Assembly (NCBI GenBank): GCA_964365025.1
Contig: CAYIOJ010000006.1
Span: 1 to 35,618, forward strand
From: UBA10003 sp964365025
Lineage (GTDB): Bacteria > Patescibacteriota > Patescibacteriia > Magasanikbacterales > UBA10003
Direction: 5' to 3'
DNA: 35,618 nt
Under the pieces are notes generated by a model. It was not told the origin of the DNA and made no database searches. It saw nothing but the letters and a program-made list of their open reading frames with translations. Positions 1 through 8,301 of the stretch are shown in pieces. The position numbers and the translations under genes were made by a program. The first letter of the stretch is position 1; the number at the start of each line of letters is the position of its first letter.

Positions 1-2
1 AA

Positions 3-1037
3 ATTGACAAAAAGGTGCTGGAACAAATCGCCTATCGCAGTGATGGTTCGCTACGCGACGCGGAGGGGCTCTTGGGGCAGATTTTTTCCATGGGTGTTAA
101 AGAAATTACGGAAAAAGAAGCGAGCTTGGTACTCCCTCGCTCTGATTTTTCTTCTGTTGCCAAAATTTTGGAATTTGTCGCGCAAAAAAATCTTAAAGAT
201 GCTTTGATTTTTTTGAATAACACGGTGGAAGAAGGCGTGGATTTGTTTAAATTAACCGAAGATATTATTGAATTAAGCCGTTTGGTTTTATTGACTAAAT
301 TAAGCAATGAGCTTGGCAAATTGAGTTTCGCGGTTGATGAAAAATTGCTGAAAGAAATAATGAAATTTGCCAAAGAATTTTCCACAACGCAATTGATGAA
401 AATAATTGAAACATTTTTGGAACAAAAACGGCATTTACGCGCGTCTCACGTGCCGCAACTACCTTTGGAAATGGCTTTAGTGATGCTGATACCGGAAACC
501 TTGTCCCCAATTGCGATTGGAGAAGCGGCATTTGCGCCGGCACAACCGCAAACGCAAAACACGCCGATAATTGTGAGCGTCGCACCAAAACCAACTGCCA
601 ACGAGCCGGAAAGAAAAAGAGAGGAAAAAATAAAAGAAAAAACGATTGAAATCAAAACAACCGAAATTTCCAGCGTACCGCTGTCATTTGACAAAATCAA
701 AGAAAAATGGGAACATTTCTTGAAAAAAGTGCAGGAATACAACCATTCTTTGCCTTTGATTTTACGAATGAGCGAGCCAGCTGGCGTGCGGGGCCGAGCT
801 GTCCAGATTTGCGTCAAATATGCTTTTCATCAGGATAAATTAAGCGAGCCGAAAATGCGTTCGTTAGCTGAAAAAGCAATGACAGATGTATTGGGAGAAA
901 CTGCTTTTATTGAAGTTATTTTGGGCGATGGAAGCGCGCCTATTCTTGTTCAGACTGCTACCGAGCCGGCCGTGCCATCCACTGACACTTTGGTGAATGA
1001 TTTAGCCGCGGCCTTTGGCGGGCAGGTGGTGGGATAG
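3..1037 (+). CDS. dnaX: DNA polymerase III gamma/tau subunit, 3' part (5' end outside window)
   Basis: The reading frame is open from the first bases, so the ATPase part of the gene lies upstream of the window. The visible start, with SDGSLRDAEGLLGQ, matches the end of the DnaX AAA+ module, where sensor-2 and lid residues follow the ATP site. Next comes a helical collar-like domain (about residues 30-160), then a Pro/Ala and Lys/Glu-rich linker (about 175-215), and a C-terminal domain of about 110 residues that probably corresponds to the tau-type polymerase-contact region. In the family this subunit loads the beta clamp and tethers polymerase cores. The stop codon lies 6 bases before tRNA-Gln, so the two may share a transcript. 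No frameshift signal for a short gamma form is visible in this part. Confidence 0.88.
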   Translation: MDKKVLEQIAYRSDGSLRDAEGLLGQIFSMGVKEITEKEASLVLPRSDFSSVAKILEFVAQKNLKDALIFLNNTVEEGVDLFKLTEDIIELSRLVLLTKLSNELGKLSFAVDEKLLKEIMKFAKEFSTTQLMKIIETFLEQKRHLRASHVPQLPLEMALVMLIPETLSPIAIGEAAFAPAQPQTQNTPIIVSVAPKPTANEPERKREEKIKEKTIEIKTTEISSVPLSFDKIKEKWEHFLKKVQEYNHSLPLILRMSEPAGVRGRAVQICVKYAFHQDKLSEPKMRSLAEKAMTDVLGETAFIEVILGDGSAPILVQTATEPAVPSTDTLVNDLAAAFGGQVVG

Positions 1038-1043
1038 TGTTAT

Positions 1044-1117
1044 TCCGGGATCGTCTAATGGTAGGACAACGGACTCTGAATCCGTTTATCTTGGTTCGAA
1101 TCCAAGTCCCGGAGCCA
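1044..1117 (+). tRNA. tRNA-Gln (anticodon CUG), CCA encoded
   Basis: A complete cloverleaf can be drawn. The acceptor stem is TCCGGGA/TCCCGGA, the anticodon stem ACGGA/TCCGT encloses loop CTCTGAA with anticodon CTG, and the T arm contains TTCGAAT. The discriminator is G at 1114 and CCA is encoded at 1115-1117. It begins 6 bases after the dnaX stop and ends 6 bases before the next ATG, so it punctuates an operon. Outside the anticodon arm it is nearly identical to the tRNA-Gln at 11006-11079. Confidence 0.96.
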
Positions 1118-1123
1118 AATTGT

Positions 1124-2008
1124 ATGAATAACAATGTTTTTATATTCCACGGCACAGAAGGATATCCGGAGGAAAATTGGTTTCCATGGTTAAAACAGGA
1201 ATTGGAGCAAAATGGCTATAAAGTTTTTGTGCCTCAATTTCCATCGCCGCCAATCGTGCCGGCCAAATTAACTGAATGGTTTGGTGTATTTGAAAAGTAT
1301 GATCAACACATCAATGAAAATACCATTTTTATTGGTCACAGTTTAGGAGACATTTTTACTTTACGAATACTTGAAAAGTTAAAGCGTCCTATCAAGGCGG
1401 CTTTTTTTATCGGAACGCCTATCGGTGTTCGACCAATAGCAAACTACGACCGAGATAATGGTTTCGGCGGTTTTACTTTTAATTGGGAATCAATAAAAAA
1501 GAGGGCCTGTCATTTTGTGGTGTTTCAATCAGATAATGATCCGTATGTTTCTCTTGGAAACGGCCAAGAGCTTGCAAAAAATTTAGGCGTAGAGTTGAAT
1601 TTTGTCCCAAACGCCGGACATTTTAACACCAAAGCGGGATATCTCAAATTTGAAAAATTAAGAGATGAAATTATCAAAATAAAAAAGAATGCGGCAAAAG
1701 ATGAAAAAGTTGATGTCTTGGATAAAGATGGTAATCTTATTGAACAAAAAAATTTAGATTTTTTATTCACTGTCATACAATCGAAAATAAATAAAAATTA
1801 CATTAACAATGAGTTTAATGAAGTGTATTTAGTAAAAATGGATTTGGATATTTCCATGATTGTTATTCAAAAAGAAGAATTAACAGAAATTAAATTTATA
1901 CATTTTGCCGAACTAGAAAAATTGATTAATAGTGATAATGATGAAATTTTTGTCTCTCACGATGAAGAATATAAAAAATTATTTGAATTGTTGCGCATGC
2001 GTTTATGA
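1124..2008 (+). CDS. RBBP9/YdeN-like serine hydrolase fused to an internally deleted Nudix domain
   Basis: The product is 294 residues. The N-terminal ~190 residues form an alpha/beta hydrolase of the small RBBP9/YdeN type: FIFHGTEG near the start, nucleophile elbow GHSLGD, acid in SDNDPYV and catalytic His in NAGHFN. From about residue 200, VDVLDKDGNLIEQ looks like the first strand of an isopentenyl-isomerase-like Nudix hydrolase. It joins directly to LDFLFTV and a typical Nudix C-terminal half ending in EEYKKLFELL. The Nudix box (GX5EX7REUXEEXGU) is absent, so that domain should be inactive. An upstream in-frame start would read through the tRNA, so I use the ATG at 1124, which has no Shine-Dalgarno. 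Base composition is very AT-rich (15 G/C in the 60 bases at 1801-1860), which suggests transfer. It overlaps the next gene as ATGA. Substrate unknown. Confidence 0.8.
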   Translation: MNNNVFIFHGTEGYPEENWFPWLKQELEQNGYKVFVPQFPSPPIVPAKLTEWFGVFEKYDQHINENTIFIGHSLGDIFTLRILEKLKRPIKAAFFIGTPIGVRPIANYDRDNGFGGFTFNWESIKKRACHFVVFQSDNDPYVSLGNGQELAKNLGVELNFVPNAGHFNTKAGYLKFEKLRDEIIKIKKNAAKDEKVDVLDKDGNLIEQKNLDFLFTVIQSKINKNYINNEFNEVYLVKMDLDISMIVIQKEELTEIKFIHFAELEKLINSDNDEIFVSHDEEYKKLFELLRMRL

Positions 2009-2663
2009 AATTACTTCTTACATCGGAGGGTTGGGAGAAAAGTCTTACCATAGGTAAAGAATTTTTAAAGCTTGTTAATAAAAGACCTTCTGAAATTAAA
2101 ATATTTTTTGTTTTAACACCACTTAAATATCCAAAAAGAAACAAATATGTTAAAAGTTATTTAAAAAATTAAAAGATGTTAACATACCGGAGAGAAACAT
2201 TACCTTTTTTAAATTGGATAGAAAAGTCAATAAAAATGATCTTAAAAATACAGATGTTATTTTTGTTTTTGGAGGAAATACTTTTGATTATTTAGACAGA
2301 ATTAGAAAAACAGGACTTGATAAATTAATAAAAGCGTTTATTAAAAAAGGTGGTGTCTATCTTGGATTAAGCGCCGGCAGTTATGTCGTTTGTCCGACGA
2401 TCGAAGCCGCTACATGGAAAAACGCAGACAGAAACAAGATTAAACTTAAAAATCTAAAAGGTTTAAATTTAGTCCCTTTTTTGATTACAGCTCATTTTGA
2501 GAAAAAATGGCACTCGATTATTAAAAAAGCCGCTGAAAATACAAAATATCAAGTTATTGCATTAACAGATGAACAGGCGGTATTAATTAAAGATAGTAGT
2601 ACAAAAATTATTGGAAATGGTAAGAAAAATATTTTTAATTTCAATGGCGATATCCTTCTTTAA
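2005..2663 (+). pseudogene. Peptidase E-like (family S51) gene interrupted by a -1 frameshift in an A run
   Basis: Reading from ATG 2005 gives 55 residues (MKLLLTSEGW...) and then stops at 2170-2172. A second frame continues the same protein from about 2166 to 2663, with FGGNTFDYLD, GVYLGLSAGS (nucleophile Ser in the GxSAGS motif of peptidase E) and a C-terminal half of the usual size. The frames join at a run of six A (2163-2168) followed by TT: one extra A, or a -1 slip on A-AAA-AAT, would restore a full protein of about 219 residues. The family cleaves Asp-X dipeptides or related substrates in the cytoplasm. The gene starts inside the stop of the hydrolase gene (ATGA), so the pair is translationally coupled. 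It may be a real pseudogene, an assembly indel or programmed slippage; sequence alone does not decide. Confidence 0.75.
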
Positions 2664-4500
2664 AAAAATCACTCTTTTCTTGCTGATGCTGGTTGTTTCG
2701 TCTTTTTTAGCCGCATGGACAATCCCCTCTTTGATTCCCGTGATTGAAAACGCGGTAGGACGAGCGCTGTCTTATGAAGTTTTGATGCGCGCTTATATTG
2801 GGCTTGGTTTTTTGCTGATTACATTTACTTTCGCCGCGAAAATTTTATGGCATCGCCATTTGCTTTGGTACCGTTACGCGCTGGCAACATTGGGCGGCGC
2901 GCTTTTTATCACCTTTTTTGTTTTCATTTTTGACCAAAAATGGTCATTAACAGAAGAATACTCTTGGATACGCTACCCGTCTGGCGGAGCTTTATTTATT
3001 GCCGGCGGTCTTTTATTTTGGGCAGCCAAAAAACAACTTCTTGAATTTAGACAAAAAATGGCATTTTGGCTTCTCGGCGCCGGTTTATTTTTTGCCGGAG
3101 CTGATGAATTATTTTTGATTCACGAATTTATCGGCGGTCGATTGCAAAAATTGACCAAGCTGCCTGATTTTACCACCGACCTCATAACCGCCGGTTACGG
3201 ATTGATTGGTCTTGCTGTTTTAATATTTATTTTTCAAACGCTTCGCCGCTTGCCAAACACTCCCCGCCTGCGTATTTTTTTCCAATTATATTTTTTAGGA
3301 ATTTTTCTTTTTATTCTAGCCACGATTTTTGATTCTGTTGATGGAATAATTTTTGATTTGTTAAGGCGCTTCACTGACATGCTCGCGCTTCGCGGTTATG
3401 AGTTTTCCGACGCCTGGTTTATTATTTGGCAACCCAAAGAATTTCTTAATGGCTGGGAAGAAATTCTGGAATGCACTGCCGCGATTATTTTCGCTTTTGG
3501 GGCGTATTTGATGCTGGCTAAAGAAAAGTGGTTTGCTGAAACAAGAGCGCCGCTTAATAAAAAAATTATTATTGCCTCCGGCGCTTTAATAATAGCGGGA
3601 ATTATTGTTTCTTCGGCATTTACTTGGCGGCTTAAAACTGACACGCCGCTATTTGGAACAGAGCGAGTTATAAAAATCGCCAGTTTAGCGCAAGGGCTTT
3701 TTCACGCTGATGATTTAGATTTTAATCAGCTTTGGGGCGTGGTCGTGGCCAATGAATCAGAACCTAAACGCCGCGATTCTAACACATCCCCCGGCGCTTT
3801 TACATATAAAGATGGCGTCTTTGCTCGCCTGCCTGATCCAAATGGCCTTCTACGCGATATTGATAGTATCTTTGCCAATGAACAGGCTATTTATGTTTCC
3901 AACGGCGCCCAGGGCAAAATTTTAAAATATTCGTGCGATAAAAAATTAATATGCAGTTGGAGAGCCTTGCCAATTATGAAAGATTTTCCCAAGCATCCCG
4001 AAGCTCTGACTGTTGATGAAAAAGAAACAATCACTGTGATAGATGAAAGTGGCGGCTCAATTTCTCAAATCAAAAAAGATGGCGGCGTTACAGTTGAAAA
4101 ACCAAGTCATCCATTATTCAAAGCTCCGGAAGGAATTATCTGGCATTCCACTTTGAAAAAATTTTTAATAACAGACGATACTACCGGCGTAATTTTTCAA
4201 TATGAGCCTGGTCTGCCACTAGAAATTTTTGCCGATGAAAAAGACGGCTTGCGTTATCCGGAAGATATTGCAGTCGGCCCTAATGGCGAGGTGGTTGTCA
4301 GCGACAATGGCCGGCGCGAAATTGTTATTTTCAATCTTCAAGGCCGAGTACTCCAACGTTTGCGCTTTAGACCTCTTTATCGCGATTTACAGGGCATTAC
4401 AGTGGATAATTTGGGCAATCTGTTCATTATCACAGCCGATAGCTTTGGCAGCGCCAGCTTTATCCCCAGTGTGCTATGGAAGATTGAAGGTCTCTTCTAA
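2644..4500 (+). CDS. Polytopic membrane protein with C-terminal NHL-like beta-propeller
   Basis: The product is 618 residues. The first ~340 residues contain about nine hydrophobic segments separated by short loops. The rest is soluble and has repeated propeller blades such as GLRYPEDIAVGPNGEVVVSD and LQGITVDNLGNLFII, the pattern of NHL/SMP-30-type repeats. The propeller probably sits on one face of the membrane and binds a partner or ligand; I see no catalytic motif and do not recognise a named family. ATG 2644 overlaps the end of the peptidase gene by 20 bases; an in-frame start at 2611 would add 11 residues. The gene is followed by a promoter for the transglycosylase, so it probably ends a transcript. 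Confidence 0.7.
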   Translation: MAISFFKKITLFLLMLVVSSFLAAWTIPSLIPVIENAVGRALSYEVLMRAYIGLGFLLITFTFAAKILWHRHLLWYRYALATLGGALFITFFVFIFDQKWSLTEEYSWIRYPSGGALFIAGGLLFWAAKKQLLEFRQKMAFWLLGAGLFFAGADELFLIHEFIGGRLQKLTKLPDFTTDLITAGYGLIGLAVLIFIFQTLRRLPNTPRLRIFFQLYFLGIFLFILATIFDSVDGIIFDLLRRFTDMLALRGYEFSDAWFIIWQPKEFLNGWEEILECTAAIIFAFGAYLMLAKEKWFAETRAPLNKKIIIASGALIIAGIIVSSAFTWRLKTDTPLFGTERVIKIASLAQGLFHADDLDFNQLWGVVVANESEPKRRDSNTSPGAFTYKDGVFARLPDPNGLLRDIDSIFANEQAIYVSNGAQGKILKYSCDKKLICSWRALPIMKDFPKHPEALTVDEKETITVIDESGGSISQIKKDGGVTVEKPSHPLFKAPEGIIWHSTLKKFLITDDTTGVIFQYEPGLPLEIFADEKDGLRYPEDIAVGPNGEVVVSDNGRREIVIFNLQGRVLQRLRFRPLYRDLQGITVDNLGNLFIITADSFGSASFIPSVLWKIEGLF

Positions 4501-4501
4501 A

Positions 4502-4530
4502 TTGCTAAAAACCTTAAAATTAGATAAAAT
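4502..4530 (+). promoter_or_regulatory. Sigma70-type promoter for the transglycosylase gene, leaderless
   Basis: TTGCTA (4502-4507) and TAAAAT (4525-4530) are separated by 17 bases. The ATG is at 4540, so transcription should start within a few bases of it, giving an essentially leaderless mRNA. There is no Shine-Dalgarno upstream of the ATG. Confidence 0.45.
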
Positions 4531-4539
4531 AAAGATGGT

Positions 4540-5868
4540 ATGCTTAAGAGAATCATCTTTATTTTGTTATTATCCGCGCTTATCCTGCCGACTGCCGCGC
4601 TTCCCTTTAAGCCAGCTGTTGTTTTAGCTGAAGAAAAGTCAATTCTAGAGCAGCAGCTGTGGGCATTGGAGCAAGAAATCGCCTCTTTTGAAAAAGAGTT
4701 GGCCTCCACAAAAACACAGAAAAAAACTTTGACCAATAAAATTAATGAATTAAAAAACAAAAGAACGCTTCTTCTCAAGGCGGTGGAAGCCACCAAAATC
4801 AATATCAAAGGCACGGAAAATCAAATTGATAAAACAGAAGACGACTTGACAATAGTCCAAAAAGAATTAAAAGTAACACAAACTGAAATATCGCAAATCT
4901 TGCGCCAAATTCAACAAACCGATTTAATGTCGTCAATTAAAATTCTTTTTTCTTCCGGCAGTTTGGCTGATTTTTTCGCGAATTTGGAGCAATACTTATC
5001 GCTTAACGAGCAGTTGAGTGAAAAAATGACCAAGGAAAAATCCATTGTTAAAAAAATATCTGGAAAAATAAGTCAGTTGCAGGATAAAAAAGTTGACTTG
5101 ACCAATTTATTATCAATCCAAAAATTACAGGAAGAAGAAATTTTACAAACTAAAAGCGAAAAAGAAATTTTATTGCAAAAAACTCTGGGCAAAGAATCGG
5201 AATTTCAAAAAATCGTCAGCGACCAAAAGAAAAAAGCCGCGGAAGTGCGCAACCGCTTGTATGAAATGGCCGCGGTTAAGGCAATTACTTTTGGCGAGGC
5301 GGTGAAAGTGGCCGAATGGGTGACTCAATATGTTAAAATCAGGCCGGCGCTGTTGCTATCAGTAATCACGCAAGAATCAAATTTGGGCAAAAATGTGGGA
5401 ACTTGCAATCGGCCGACAGATCCGCCGGAAAAACATTGGAAAAAAATCATGAAGCCGGAAAGAGATCAAAAACCATTTTTGGATATTACGGCTGAATTGG
5501 GTATCAATCCCGAGGGCCAGCCGTTGTCTTGCCCAATGAAAGACGCCAAAGGCAAACAAATCGGCTGGGGCGGAGCCATGGGTCCGGCGCAATTTATTCC
5601 TTCCACTTGGCAGGGGTACAAAAAAAAGGTTATGGCTGTAACCGGCCAAACCTCTGCCAACCCTTGGGATATACGCGATGCTTTTATCGCCTCGGCTCTG
5701 CTGTTAGCCGCCAATGGCGCTACTTCGCAAACAGAAGCCGGCGAATGGAAAGCCGCGATGATATATTTTTCCGGCTCAACTAATAAAAAATTCAAATTTT
5801 ACGGCGATTCGGTTATCAAGCGCGCTGACCAATATGAAGAAGACATTAAAAACCTAAAGGCCGGCTAA
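4540..5868 (+). CDS. Secreted coiled-coil lytic transglycosylase
   Basis: The product is 442 residues and begins with a signal peptide (MLKRII, hydrophobic core, probable cleavage near AEEKS). Residues ~35-245 form a long Lys/Glu/Gln-rich coiled coil like the regulatory helices of CwlO/EnvC-type proteins. The C-terminal ~180 residues are a lysozyme-like transglycosylase: catalytic Glu279 in ITQES, then GAMGPAQFIPSTW and a helical end with a conserved Asn-Pro-Trp-Asp. It would cut glycan strands outside the membrane. FtsEX in other bacteria activates coiled-coil hydrolases of this plan, and ftsEX lie in this window at 11085-12676, so it is a candidate target (inference). The stop overlaps that of a convergent small gene. 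Confidence 0.85.
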   Translation: MLKRIIFILLLSALILPTAALPFKPAVVLAEEKSILEQQLWALEQEIASFEKELASTKTQKKTLTNKINELKNKRTLLLKAVEATKINIKGTENQIDKTEDDLTIVQKELKVTQTEISQILRQIQQTDLMSSIKILFSSGSLADFFANLEQYLSLNEQLSEKMTKEKSIVKKISGKISQLQDKKVDLTNLLSIQKLQEEEILQTKSEKEILLQKTLGKESEFQKIVSDQKKKAAEVRNRLYEMAAVKAITFGEAVKVAEWVTQYVKIRPALLLSVITQESNLGKNVGTCNRPTDPPEKHWKKIMKPERDQKPFLDITAELGINPEGQPLSCPMKDAKGKQIGWGGAMGPAQFIPSTWQGYKKKVMAVTGQTSANPWDIRDAFIASALLLAANGATSQTEAGEWKAAMIYFSGSTNKKFKFYGDSVIKRADQYEEDIKNLKAG

Positions 5869-5996
5869 AAATTGTCTTCTTCTTTTCCTTCTTCATCATC
5901 TTCAAATGGCACGGCGACTTCGCTCTCCAAATTATCGTCCAATAAATCGCCGCTTTCTTCATTTGAATTTTCATCGCCGGTGTGTGGAAAAGACAT
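5865..5996 (-). CDS. Small acidic protein (43 aa), hypothetical
   Basis: An ATG at 5996 opens a 43-codon frame ending TAG at 5865. About 40% of the residues are Asp or Glu, the C-terminal third is almost entirely acidic (EDDEEGKEED), and there is no Cys or Trp. A weak AGAGG lies about 15 bases upstream. The stop shares bases with the stop of the convergent transglycosylase. Composition is what one expects of a disordered acidic peptide. It could be a chance frame in an AT-poor tail, but the length, clear start and lack of any other explanation for 5869-6081 favour a gene. Function unknown. Confidence 0.5.
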   Translation of the reverse strand: MSFPHTGDENSNEESGDLLDDNLESEVAVPFEDDEEGKEEDNF

Positions 5997-6081
5997 ATTA
6001 CTAGTTAATGCCTCTGAATTGAGGCCGTTTAATTATATTTTATCACTTTTATTTAGAATTATCCACAGCTAATTTGTCAAC

Positions 6082-7023
6082 ATGTTTAATTGGAATACGC
6101 TTAAAAAACCCATTGTCGCCCTGGCGCCAATGGCTGATTACACCGATGAGCCGTTTGGTTTGATGTGCAAAAAATTTGGGGCGCAGGTGATTTTTCGTGA
6201 AATGGTTTCGGCCGACGCTATTATCCACAACAACGCCAAGACAGTTAAAATGCTGGCGATCAACAAAAAAGAACGGCCGGTGATTCAACAAATTTTTGGC
6301 AAAGACCCGAAGATAATGGCCGAAGCGGCAAAAATAATTTGTAAAATTTCTTCGCCTGATGGAATTGACATCAACATGGGCTGTCCAATGCAAAAAGTGA
6401 CGAAAAATTGGCATGGGGCGGCGTTGATGAAAGACCCGGCGTTGGCTACAAAAATTGTCCGCGAAGTGAAGGGGGCGGTGTCTGCGCCAGTATCTGTAAA
6501 GATGCGTTTGGGTTGGGCCAAGCCGGATGAAATCTTGTCTTTCGCGCCAATAATTGCCAAAGCCGGAGCTGATTTGATTTCCATTCACGGCCGGACAAAA
6601 AAACAGGGCTACGCGGGAAATGCCGATTGGGAAATGATCGCGCGGGTAAAAAAAATATTATCAATTCCCGTACTGGCCAATGGTGGAATTTTTACCAGCG
6701 AAGATGTGCACAAATGCCTTAAAACAACCGGCGCTGACGGTGTTTTAATCGCCCGCGGGGCTTTGGGCAATCCTTGGATTTTTTCTGATACCACACCGAC
6801 GCTTGAAGAAAGAATCAAAATTATTTTGGAGCACGCGGCTTTGCAGGTCAAACATTACGGCGATTATGGCCTTATTTTACTACGCAAGCACCTTGTTTTT
6901 TATTTCAAAAGCATTCCGTATAGTAAAATACTTAAAACAAAAATGACCCAAGTCAGTGCTTTTGGTCAATTAGAAGAATTATTATCAGAATTGTCAGCCG
7001 CTAAAAATTACGATATCGCCTAA
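6082..7023 (+). CDS. dus: tRNA-dihydrouridine synthase
   Basis: The product is 313 residues, the usual Dus length. It has the FMN-dependent TIM barrel signature: APMADYTDEPF at the first strand, INMGCPMQKVTKN with the Cys that acts as general acid, VKMRLGW, SIHGRTKKQGY and VLANGGI, then GVLIARGALGNPWIF at the phosphate site. The C-terminal ~70 residues form the helical tRNA-binding domain. The enzyme reduces uridines in the tRNA D loop with NADPH. MADYTD replaces the commoner MAGVTD, and a His-Gly-Ala sequence replaces the usual Gly-Ala-Gly after the Cys loop. The last 30 bases overlap the convergent glycerate kinase gene. Confidence 0.92.
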   Translation: MFNWNTLKKPIVALAPMADYTDEPFGLMCKKFGAQVIFREMVSADAIIHNNAKTVKMLAINKKERPVIQQIFGKDPKIMAEAAKIICKISSPDGIDINMGCPMQKVTKNWHGAALMKDPALATKIVREVKGAVSAPVSVKMRLGWAKPDEILSFAPIIAKAGADLISIHGRTKKQGYAGNADWEMIARVKKILSIPVLANGGIFTSEDVHKCLKTTGADGVLIARGALGNPWIFSDTTPTLEERIKIILEHAALQVKHYGDYGLILLRKHLVFYFKSIPYSKILKTKMTQVSAFGQLEELLSELSAAKNYDIA

Positions 7024-8301
7024 ATTAGTGCCCACATAGCCGGTTTTGATCAGCCCGCCGATCTTTTGGAAAAAACGATATGAATCGTTTGTCTGAAGGA
7101 TTTTTTTGATATTTAATTTCATTTCTTGAGCATTTTTAGCGGCTCCGGAGCCGATTATCACTCCGCCCACCTGCTCTGGCGCGACACCATCAACCCCATC
7201 GCTGTCAAAAGTCGCGAACACTTGGCCTTTTTTTAATTTTGGCAAAACAGCCAAGCACATTTGTTGGTTGCGACCACCCGGATTTTTTGTTCGCACCTTA
7301 AAAGTGGTTTCGCCGGCGGCAATAAAAATATTTTTGTTGCCGTCCGACGCGCGCGTTAAAAAATTCGCACCAACTTTTTCAGTATCCCCTTTCATTTCAT
7401 CGGTGATAATCACTGGCTGATATGATAATTGTTTGGCTTTAGTCCAAGCGGCTTTGGCCAATGTTTTATGACTGCCAATAATAATATTTTTTACATTGGC
7501 AGAAATCTTTTTGGGTGTTTCTGGGTGCAAATCGGCCTGTCCGTCTTCTAAATATTTTTTAGCGTTACCGGGAATTTTTTTCCAAAGATAATATTTTTTT
7601 AAAACCACTATAGCGTCGCCAAATGTTGAAGTGTCGGCAACTGTTGGACCGGACGCCACTGTGGATAAGTCGTCTCCTACCACATCTGACAGGTAAAACA
7701 CGGTAAACTGGGTGTTTCCAGCTGCTTGAGCCAGCCAACCGCCTTTAATTCGCGATAAATGCTTCCTAACAGCGTTCATTTCATCAATAGTGGCGCCAGA
7801 GCGTAAAAGCAGCTCGGTAACCTTAATTTTATCCACAAACGAAACTTTATCCACAGGCAAGGCCATTAGAGCAGAGGCTCCGCCAGAGAACAAGCCAAGC
7901 ACCAAATCGCCGCTTCCGGCGCTTTTTACTGTTTCCAAAATCTTTTTCGCGCCAGCCACACTGCCTGAATTTGGCAAAGGATGTCCGGCCAAATTAACTT
8001 TTATTTTTTTTAAATGCCCATTTTTAATAACTGCCGGCACGCTGATACAGCCGCCAATCAATTTCTCGCCCAAAAATTTTTCAGCTGCCAGAGCCATGCG
8101 ATAAGTCCCCTTCCCGGCTCCGACCACAAAAATCTTTTTATACTTTTTACAATCAATTTGTTTTAAAAATTTGGCAACCAACACAAGCGGGTCGCTCATT
8201 GCCAGCGCATATTCCAAAATTTCCAGCATATCCCGACGCAATTTTTTCTCCACGTCATTTTGCGCCAAATCAATAAGTTGCTTTTTATTTTTGATTAGCA
8301 T
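6994..8301 (-). CDS. Glycerate 2-kinase (DUF4147/MOFRL family)
   Basis: The product is 435 residues, typical for the family. The N-terminal DUF4147 half has VVGAGKGTYRMALAAE, AGHPLPNSGSVAGA, FSGGASALM and KHLSRIKGGWLA, then YLSDVVGDDLSTVASGPT. The C-terminal MOFRL domain has AAGETTFKVR, PGGRNQQMCLA and FDSDGVDGVAPEQVGG. The family phosphorylates D-glycerate at C2 with ATP, feeding glycolysis at 2-phosphoglycerate. The start overlaps the upstream O-antigen-ligase-like gene by 17 bases, so it is the last gene of the Gmad2-cupin-ligase-kinase operon. The 3' end overlaps dus by 30 bases. Confidence 0.9.
   Translation of the reverse strand: MLIKNKKQLIDLAQNDVEKKLRRDMLEILEYALAMSDPLVLVAKFLKQIDCKKYKKIFVVGAGKGTYRMALAAEKFLGEKLIGGCISVPAVIKNGHLKKIKVNLAGHPLPNSGSVAGAKKILETVKSAGSGDLVLGLFSGGASALMALPVDKVSFVDKIKVTELLLRSGATIDEMNAVRKHLSRIKGGWLAQAAGNTQFTVFYLSDVVGDDLSTVASGPTVADTSTFGDAIVVLKKYYLWKKIPGNAKKYLEDGQADLHPETPKKISANVKNIIIGSHKTLAKAAWTKAKQLSYQPVIITDEMKGDTEKVGANFLTRASDGNKNIFIAAGETTFKVRTKNPGGRNQQMCLAVLPKLKKGQVFATFDSDGVDGVAPEQVGGVIIGSGAAKNAQEMKLNIKKILQTNDSYRFFQKIGGLIKTGYVGTNLGDIVIFSG

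Noticed and set aside
1037..1123. Upstream extension of the hydrolase frame
   Set aside because: It would translate tRNA-Gln. The same applies to 11000-11047 for pterin dehydratase.
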